This document shows positions 1 through 3,770 of a stretch of 5,606 nucleotides of DNA, in pieces. Position 1 is the stretch's first letter. Each line of letters begins with the position of its first letter. The DNA comes from Candidatus Colwellbacteria bacterium RIFCSPLOWO2_01_FULL_48_10 (GTDB taxonomy: Bacteria > Patescibacteriota > Minisyncoccia > UBA6257 > Colwellbacteraceae), in contig MHIY01000020.1 in the NCBI GenBank assembly GCA_001817755.1, forward strand, positions 9,672-15,277, read 5' to 3'. The notes under the pieces are model-generated. The model had not been told where the DNA came from, did no database searches, and was given only the letters and a program-made list of their open reading frames with translations. A program made the position numbers and the translations under genes.

Positions 1-20
1 GGTGTACAAAATAGGTGTAC
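1..20. repeat. Short direct/inverted repeat at left edge
   Basis: GGTGTAC occurs twice, at 1-7 and 14-20, a 13-nt period. The same bases also contain an inverted pair, GTACA (4-8) and TGTAC (16-20), around a 7-nt spacer. Such a pair could be an operator half-site arrangement for the downstream small genes. It is short, sits on the window edge, and has no clear promoter next to it, so a chance origin is possible. Confidence 0.2.
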
Positions 21-33
21 GTTAAAAATCATA

Positions 34-93
34 TTGAGGCGAGCGCATTGCGGATTTGAACTCGGTCCCTAACGCGCTCGTCTCAAAAACGAG
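34..93 (+). promoter_or_regulatory. Competing stem-loops in leader of the 104-256 ORF
   Basis: Bases 34-46 (TTGAGGCGAGCGC) pair with 74-86 (GCGCTCGTCTCAA) over 13 positions with one G-T wobble, closing a 27-nt loop. A smaller hairpin uses part of the same strand: CTCGT (77-81) pairs with ACGAG (89-93) over a 7-nt loop. The second hairpin would bury the GAGG (91-94) that serves as ribosome binding site for the ATG at 104, while the long stem would leave it free. The pairing is seen directly; a switching role is inference. The segment matches no riboswitch family that I recognise. Confidence 0.35.
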
Positions 94-103
94 GATGATT
101 ATC

Positions 104-256
104 ATGAAAGACCTAACTCAAAGACTGAAGGAATCAAAGGTCAAAGTCGAAGTCCGGCTTCTGTCCAATCCGAATGCGCGGAAGGCCCGCGCGGAAAGGG
201 TGGCGCAGGTTCCGGCCGAGATGGAGAGACAGAGAGCGATGGACCCATGGTGGTGA
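104..256 (+). CDS. Small basic hypothetical protein (50 aa)
   Basis: This is a 50-residue ORF rich in Arg, Lys and Glu (MKDLTQRLKESKVKVEVRL at the N-terminus, ending in DPWW). I do not recognise it, and it has no Cys pairs, signal peptide or membrane segment. The ATG at 104 is chosen because GAGG at 91-94 lies 9 nt upstream. A second ATG at 95 and a TTG at 56 are in frame, but 95 directly abuts the GAGG and 56 lies within the predicted stem. The TGA ends 4 nt before the next start at 261, so the two genes could be translationally coupled. A short charged helix is likely. It could also be a chance ORF in GC-rich sequence, since its reality rests only on the ribosome binding site and the tight spacing. 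Confidence 0.4.
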   Translation: MKDLTQRLKESKVKVEVRLLSNPNARKARAERVAQVPAEMERQRAMDPWW

Positions 257-260
257 AAAC

Positions 261-980
261 ATGGCCGAAATACCGATACATGCCTGCGGAAGAACACATC
301 CCAACCGCGAGTGTTGCTGCTACCAGTCGACCTGTTGCGAGGGCAGCATGCCCCATTGCGGGAAGACGAGCTACGGCTGTTGGTTCAAGGACTTCACGGC
401 CGAGGAGCTCGACGAGAGCGAGGCCATGGCGCTTGCCACCATCCAGCGCGACGCGGACCTCAACTGGTTCGCCCAGCCTGGAGATGGAAAGAGTCCGGGC
501 GTAATCATGCGGGACACGGGCGGAAACGAGTCCATCCTCTACGACGCCATGGATGTCGATGATCTGGACCCCGACAGGCCGGTCCCGGACGAACCCATGT
601 TCGCCGGTGATTGGTACAAGGCTAGCCAGGAAGAGAAGGATGAGCACCTTGCAAAAAGTGAGAAGTTTCGCAAGGAATACATCAAAGCTCACCCCGACTT
701 TCCCACGCTTCCCAAGAGCCCGCCATTCCCGCGTAGCTGGGGCGAGCTCTCCGAGGAAGACAAGCAGAAGTACGTCATCGGGTGCGAGAAGTTCAAGGAG
801 GAATACTTCAAGCACCATTCGGACATCGTCTTCGTCGGCCATCACCACCCGGGCTTCCTAATGCGGCTCGTTCGCATGGCCAGGCGCAATCTGTCACCAT
901 CCATACCGAAGGGAACGGTCATCCACGACGATGACTGCGTCGGCCTGCCGGGGTGTTCTTGCAAGCGGACGAAGGCGTAA
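261..980 (+). CDS. Cys-rich hypothetical protein with internal duplication (239 aa)
   Basis: I do not recognise this protein. Residues 7-40 form a Cys/His cluster with eight Cys (9, 18, 19, 20, 25, 26, 33, 40) and His 7, 13 and 32, which suggests metal binding or disulfides. Residues 98-112 are an acidic, Pro-containing linker. Residues 118-146 and 160-188 are an ungapped duplication sharing W, S, E, K, the EKF triplet, EY, K, H and D. A His triplet follows at 194-196, and the tail holds C226, C232 and C234 (DDDCVGLPGCSCKR). No signal peptide or membrane helix is visible, so it is probably cytoplasmic. The ATG at 261 follows the previous TGA by 4 nt with a weak GGTGG at 249-253. An upstream ATG at 174 would add an Arg-rich stretch overlapping the small ORF and has no ribosome binding site. 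A strong terminator begins 5 nt after the TAA, which supports this strand and this end. Third positions favour G/C far more than in argS, hinting at different ancestry. Confidence 0.65.
   Translation: MAEIPIHACGRTHPNRECCCYQSTCCEGSMPHCGKTSYGCWFKDFTAEELDESEAMALATIQRDADLNWFAQPGDGKSPGVIMRDTGGNESILYDAMDVDDLDPDRPVPDEPMFAGDWYKASQEEKDEHLAKSEKFRKEYIKAHPDFPTLPKSPPFPRSWGELSEEDKQKYVIGCEKFKEEYFKHHSDIVFVGHHHPGFLMRLVRMARRNLSPSIPKGTVIHDDDCVGLPGCSCKRTKA
612..824 (+). repeat. Coding duplication: two 29-residue helical repeats, 42-residue period
   Basis: Within the 239-aa protein, residues 118-146 (612-698) and 160-188 (738-824) align without gaps. Twelve of 29 positions are identical, with further conservative pairs (Q/E, E/D, R/K). 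The pattern is W-x3-S-x-E-[ED]-K-x7-E-K-F-[RK]-[KE]-E-Y-[IF]-K-x-H-x-D. The composition suggests a long amphipathic helix starting with a Trp/Ser cap. The underlying DNA is also similar around GAGAAGTT and GAATAC, so the copies probably arose by tandem duplication and then diverged. Confidence 0.6.
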
Positions 981-985
981 TTCGC

Positions 986-1012
986 GAGACTATCAAAGAT
1001 AGTCTCTTTTTT
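986..1012 (+). terminator. Intrinsic terminator after the 239-aa gene
   Basis: A perfect 9-bp stem pairs GAGACTATC (986-994) with GATAGTCTC (998-1006) over an AAA loop and is followed directly by six T (1007-1012). It lies 5 nt past the TAA at 978-980. It should end the transcript of the two small upstream genes, so argS needs its own promoter. The stem is symmetric, but the T-run lies only on the + strand side. Confidence 0.9.
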
Positions 1013-1150
1013 GTTGAGGAGCGAAGGCGACGACCGAGCGAGAGCGAGGGAGTGCTGAGTTCAACAGAACGAATACGCGAAATGCTGAGCAGGCCACTGC
1101 GACTGTGTTTGAGCTTGCCGTCCGATTTAATACCAATTATCCTTCTACTA
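1013..1150. other. argS upstream region with GAGCGA low-complexity tract
   Basis: This is a 138-nt gap. GAGCGA occurs at 1019-1024, 1036-1041 and 1042-1047 in a purine-rich tract, and TGCTGAG occurs twice further on. TGTTGA (1012-1017) and TCAACA (1061-1066) are complementary and could close a loop around the tract. A weak promoter-like pair, TTGCCG (1115-1120) and TTATCC (1137-1142) with 16-nt spacing, would start RNA at or just before the argS ATG. No T-box signature, tRNA or further ORF was seen. Confidence 0.4.
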
Positions 1151-2836
1151 ATGCTTTCCGAGAAGATACAAAAACTCATTGAGGCCGAATTTCCGGGCAA
1201 TGACATTTCCGTCACCGTGCCGGAGGTTCAAACTCACGGTCACTTCACGACGAATCTTGCTTTCTCGCTTGCGAAGAAGGAGCGGATGTCACCGATGCAG
1301 GCGGCTGAGAAGATAAAATCCGCGGTGATTGCCGAGGATCCGGAGAAGTTGATCGAGAAGATCGAGGTTGCGGCTCCGGGATTCGTTAATTTTTGGCTCA
1401 CTCCAAAGTCCATACAGGACATATTCGCACGAATTAGCCAATCGAAAAATTTTGGCAAATCCAAGGTTGGTGACGGCCGGAAAATCATCGTCGAATACTC
1501 TTCGCCGAATATTGCAAAGCCGATGCATGTCGGGCATTTTAGGGCGACGATCATCGGTGACGCGCTTGCGAACATCCATAAGGCGCTGGGATACAAGGTT
1601 ATCCGTTGGAATTATTTGGGCGACTGGGGGGTTCAGTTTGGCAAGCTCACCGCCGCCTACAAGATGTGGGGCGACGCGAAAAAGTTGAAGGCGGAACCGA
1701 TAAAGCACTTGCTCGAACTGTATGTCCGTTTCAGCGCGCAGGCAAAAATCAACCCGGAATTCGAGAACCTTGGCCAGCTTGAATTTAAAAAACTTGAGAA
1801 CGGCGACAAAGGAAACAGAAAGCTCTGGGAACTTTTCCGCAAGGTTTCGCTTAAAGATTTTGATAAGGTTTATAAGATGTTGGGCGTTAAGTTTGACGTG
1901 GAGATCGGCGAGAGTTTTTATGAGTCTCACTTGAAACCGCTCACCAAGAGCCTGGTAAAAGACGGCATTGCCAAGCGAAGCGAAGGCGCTTTGATAATCG
2001 ACCTAGAGAAATATGGCTTGCCTCGGGCGCTGGTCGAAAAGTCCGACGGCGCTAGCCTTTACCTCACGCGCGACCTTGCGAACATCAAGTATCGCCTTTC
2101 GAAATACAAGACGGACAAGATAATTCATGTCGTGGGACAGGAACAATCGCTTCATTTCCAGCAGTTCTTCAGAGTGGCGGAGATGCTTGGCCTAGGCAAA
2201 GACAAGTTTTTCCATGTGGGCACGGCTTTAGTGCTTGGGCCGGACGGCAAGAAGCTCTCGACCCGAGAGGGGAAAACCATTTTTATAGAAGACATAATTA
2301 ATGAGGCGCTTTCTATAACGCGCGAGATTGTGAAAGAGAAGAACTCGTCTGTATCGGCTAAAGAAAGGGAGAAGATCGCGAAGGTAGTTGCGATCGGCGC
2401 ATTGAAATACAATGATCTTTCGCAGAGCCGCCTCTCGAACATTATTTTTGATTGGAACAAGATGCTGAGTTTCGAGGGCGACTCTGGGCCATATTTGCAA
2501 TATACCTATGTTCGCTTGAAAAGTATTCTGAGAAAGATGAGGCCGAGCAAGTTTGATCCAAAGGTACTTGCGTTGCCAGGTGAACTAGATCTGATTTTGA
2601 AACTCGACCGCTTTCCGGAGGCGATTCAAAAAAGCGCCGAGACGTTTTACCCGCATTACCTGGCGCAATATCTTTACGATCTCGCCAAGTCCGCGAGCCG
2701 TTTCTACGAAGAGCACCCCGTTTTGAAAGCTGAATCTGCGGTGCGCAAAGCCAGACTTGCGCTTATATCTTGCGCGGCCGACGCGCTCAAGACCGGCCTT
2801 AATCTGCTTGGGGTGGAAACGTTGGAGAGAATGTAG
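1151..2836 (+). CDS. argS: Arginyl-tRNA synthetase (561 aa)
   Basis: This cytoplasmic class I enzyme charges tRNA-Arg with arginine using ATP. The length of 561 aa fits the bacterial family (roughly 550-590). Residues 1-85 are the N-terminal Add-1 type domain (MLSEKIQKLIEAEF; QTHGHFTTNLAFSLAKK) that contacts the tRNA D-loop. The Rossmann catalytic domain has VEYSSPNIAKPMHVGHFRAT, with the HIGH motif as H126-V127-G128-H129. The KMSKS counterpart is K368-L369-S370-T371-R372 followed by EG, a common ArgRS form. GDSGPYLQYTYVRLKSILRK opens the helical anticodon-binding (DALR) domain, which ends with the typical LLGVETLERM. The ATG at 1151 gives a standard N-terminus. The frame stays open back to 953, but that extension overlaps the previous gene and crosses its terminator. 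There is no Shine-Dalgarno before 1151 (TTATCCTTCTACTAATG), so a leaderless or very short-leader mRNA is possible. Catalytic signatures are intact; I see no frameshift. Confidence 0.97.
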   Translation: MLSEKIQKLIEAEFPGNDISVTVPEVQTHGHFTTNLAFSLAKKERMSPMQAAEKIKSAVIAEDPEKLIEKIEVAAPGFVNFWLTPKSIQDIFARISQSKNFGKSKVGDGRKIIVEYSSPNIAKPMHVGHFRATIIGDALANIHKALGYKVIRWNYLGDWGVQFGKLTAAYKMWGDAKKLKAEPIKHLLELYVRFSAQAKINPEFENLGQLEFKKLENGDKGNRKLWELFRKVSLKDFDKVYKMLGVKFDVEIGESFYESHLKPLTKSLVKDGIAKRSEGALIIDLEKYGLPRALVEKSDGASLYLTRDLANIKYRLSKYKTDKIIHVVGQEQSLHFQQFFRVAEMLGLGKDKFFHVGTALVLGPDGKKLSTREGKTIFIEDIINEALSITREIVKEKNSSVSAKEREKIAKVVAIGALKYNDLSQSRLSNIIFDWNKMLSFEGDSGPYLQYTYVRLKSILRKMRPSKFDPKVLALPGELDLILKLDRFPEAIQKSAETFYPHYLAQYLYDLAKSASRFYEEHPVLKAESAVRKARLALISCAADALKTGLNLLGVETLERM

Positions 2837-2856
2837 ATGCTGCGCTTCGCAAAGAA

Positions 2857-2936
2857 TTTCAAATGACCAAGTTCAAATGCCAAAAGGCATATCTAATGCT
2901 TTGGGCATTGGGATTTTGACATTGGACATTTTGAGA
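2857..2936. repeat. Imperfect palindromic intergenic repeat (CAAATG/CATTTG type)
   Basis: Starting 21 nt after argS, the left arm 2857-2890 (with TTCAAATGACCAAG and TTCAAATGCC) is largely complementary to 2895-2936 (with GGGCATTGGG, TTGACATTGG and CATTTTGAG). Paired blocks include 2887-2890 with 2896-2899, 2876-2881 with 2904-2909, 2867-2870 with 2922-2925, and 2861-2865 with 2927-2931, separated by bulges. There is no T-run after it, so it is not a classical terminator, but it is the only strong hairpin after argS and could stall polymerase or protect the 3' end. The repeated CAAATG-type words suggest a dispersed genomic repeat family. Confidence 0.6.
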
Positions 2937-2959
2937 ATCAGGCATTGTGTTATTCGTGT

Positions 2960-2988
2960 TTGACCAACACCACACGGCGTGTTATAGC
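2960..2988 (+). promoter_or_regulatory. Sigma-70-type promoter for the zinc-ribbon gene
   Basis: TTGACC (2960-2965) is followed after exactly 17 nt by TATAGC (2983-2988), preceded by the extended -10 dinucleotide TG (2980-2981). The -35 matches TTGACA at five of six positions. The start would fall near 2995, giving a leader of about 125 nt before the ATG at 3119. The spacer holds an inverted repeat, ACAC-GGC-GTGT (2972-2982), which could be an operator. The promoter follows the argS 3' repeat and precedes a gene with a strong ribosome binding site, which supports its use. Confidence 0.55.
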
Positions 2989-2994
2989 TTTATT

Positions 2995-3118
2995 AGTTCC
3001 CTTGGTTCTTTACCAAGGCTGGAGGCGATTGATTGCCCCGAAAACCTATGCCTAGTATTGTCGCCGAAACAGGCGCCTTTACCTCTTTTTCCAAAGATGT
3101 CGTAGTGGAGGTCCTGTG
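2995..3118 (+). promoter_or_regulatory. Structured 5' leader with possible Shine-Dalgarno sequestration
   Basis: Three local hairpins are visible. CCTTGGT (3000-3006) pairs perfectly with ACCAAGG (3012-3018). GG-GGC (3021-3026) pairs with GCC-CC (3035-3039) around one bulged A. CGCC (3062-3065) pairs with GGCG (3072-3075). Downstream, ACCTC (3081-3085) is an exact complement of GAGGT (3108-3112), the core of the ribosome binding site. This would give an anti-Shine-Dalgarno helix enclosing 22 nt. I recognise no named riboswitch consensus. Regulation of translation is inference from the pairing. Confidence 0.35.
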
Positions 3119-3532
3119 ATGATCAACCTTCGTTGCCCGACCTGTGGTTCTGACGTCGGATTCCGCATTAGGATCTCCGACGGAAAGATCATTGAAATCA
3201 AGAGCAGTTTGGAAACCAGCCGCATCAAGAAGCGGGTTTTGGTGATCTGTACCTGCTGCAACAGAAGTTGGACACAAGATCCACCGAGCGCGAGTACAGT
3301 AGTCGGCCCCGTTTGCTGTCCGAAGTGTGACTCTCTAGATTTGTTCCGGTGGCACAGAGGGGTCAAGTCGGGCCCGGCGCGCCTCGTTTTGAACCAATTT
3401 GAGCGGTCTGACCAGGCTGAATGCGCCAAATGTGGGACCAGATGGTCGCCTATTCCACCCCCAGTATCACACAGGCGCATCCGTTCACCTGCCAAGAGAA
3501 GCAGAGCTTCCATGATCAAGCACATCTTTTAG
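3119..3532 (+). CDS. Tandem zinc-ribbon protein (137 aa)
   Basis: This is a small, probably cytoplasmic protein made of two zinc-ribbon units. Unit one has C6-P-T-C9 and C44-x2-C47 with W51. Unit two has C67-P-K-C70 and C102-x2-C105 with W109. Each unit is CPxC, about 31-34 residues of strand-like sequence, then CxxC followed by a Trp four residues on, so the unit looks duplicated. Extra Cys 46 and 66 sit next to ligands. The last 20 residues (from about 118) are strongly basic (HRRIRSPAKRSRASMIKH), which would suit nucleic acid contact. The ATG at 3119 is chosen over the adjacent GTG at 3116 because GGAGGT (3107-3112) lies 6 nt away. The gene has its own promoter and terminator between argS and ileS. 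Zinc-ribbon proteins of this kind include transcription and ribosome factors, rubredoxin-like proteins and many orphans; I cannot assign a function. Confidence 0.75.
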   Translation: MINLRCPTCGSDVGFRIRISDGKIIEIKSSLETSRIKKRVLVICTCCNRSWTQDPPSASTVVGPVCCPKCDSLDLFRWHRGVKSGPARLVLNQFERSDQAECAKCGTRWSPIPPPVSHRRIRSPAKRSRASMIKHIF

Positions 3533-3559
3533 ATAGGTGGCTGGTCCAAGGTCGATTTC

Positions 3560-3592
3560 CCCCCGAATGTCAAAACGGGGGATTTTCTTTTT
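3560..3592 (+). terminator. Intrinsic terminator after the zinc-ribbon gene
   Basis: CCCCCG (3560-3565) pairs with CGGGGG (3576-3581) over a 10-nt loop (3566-3575), followed by ATTTTCTTTTT to 3592. It lies 27 nt past the TAG at 3530-3532. The GC-only 6-bp stem and broken U-tract make a good factor-independent terminator. Confidence 0.85.
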
Positions 3593-3593
3593 G

Positions 3594-3644
3594 GAGACAA
3601 TTTTCGCTCATGCCGAGGTTTTATGCAGAGGATTGATTTGTCTC
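3594..3644 (+). other. Closed-stem segment between two terminators; possible small RNA body
   Basis: GAGACAA (3594-3600) is an exact inverted match to TTGTCTC (3638-3644). Inside it, CTC (3607-3609) pairs with GAG (3628-3630) and TGC (3611-3613) with GCA (3625-3627), with one bulged A (3610) and an 11-nt loop. With the following terminator this would make a compact RNA of about 90 nt, either independent or as a 3' tail of the zinc-ribbon mRNA after read-through. No promoter is evident immediately upstream. Confidence 0.3.
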
Positions 3645-3654
3645 GACTGAGCAA

Positions 3655-3686
3655 CCCGTCTAACACAAGATGGGCTTCCTTTTTTT
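3655..3686 (+). terminator. Second intrinsic terminator before ileS
   Basis: CCCGTCT (3655-3661) pairs with AGATGGG (3668-3674) over a 6-nt loop, seven pairs with one G-T, followed by CTTCC and seven T (3680-3686). Five non-T bases separate stem and T-run, so it is weaker than the first. It may back up the terminator at 3560-3592 or end a small RNA starting near 3594. Confidence 0.6.
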
Positions 3687-3727
3687 CATAAAACTCCGAT
3701 TTATACTGCGTAATACCGAGTTATCCC

Positions 3728-3756
3728 TTGTTCGCTGGCGCTGGTTTTAATATCAT
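3728..3756 (+). promoter_or_regulatory. ileS: Candidate promoter for ileS
   Basis: TTGTTC (3728-3733) and TATCAT (3751-3756) are spaced by 17 nt. An overlapping TAATAT (3748-3753) is an alternative -10. RNA would start near 3763, only about 8 nt before the ATG at 3771, leaving no room for a Shine-Dalgarno. The two terminators upstream mean ileS needs a promoter in this gap. No T-box motif was seen in the region 3687-3770. Confidence 0.4.
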
Positions 3757-3770
3757 AAGTGGCATACTTC

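Noticed and set aside
51..70. tRNA T-loop-like GGATTTGAAC (minus strand GTTCAAATC), possible tRNA end or attachment site
   Set aside because: The flanking bases do not form the 5-bp T stem and no cloverleaf or acceptor pairing was found; the 13-bp stem is a poor fit to a tRNA.
174..260. Upstream ATG at 174 for the 239-aa protein
   Set aside because: It gives an Arg-rich stretch overlapping the small ORF and has no ribosome binding site. The ATG at 261 sits 4 nt after the preceding stop.
141..848. Long minus-strand ORF of 235 codons opposite the 239-aa gene
   Set aside because: It is a shadow of GC-rich coding sequence. The + strand has the ribosome binding context, the internal protein duplication and the terminator right after its stop.
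953..1150. Extended N-terminus for ArgS starting inside the upstream gene
   Set aside because: The frame is open, but it overlaps the 239-aa gene, crosses its strong terminator, and adds residues unlike any ArgRS N-terminus. The ATG at 1151 gives the standard one.
3421..3636. Second + strand ORF overlapping the zinc-ribbon gene
   Set aside because: It runs through the intrinsic terminator, lacks a ribosome binding site, and overlaps a frame with clear Cys motifs.
3593..3770. T-box riboswitch upstream of ileS (also considered for argS)
   Set aside because: No GGTGG-ACCGCG-like antiterminator motif or specifier loop arrangement was seen in either upstream region.
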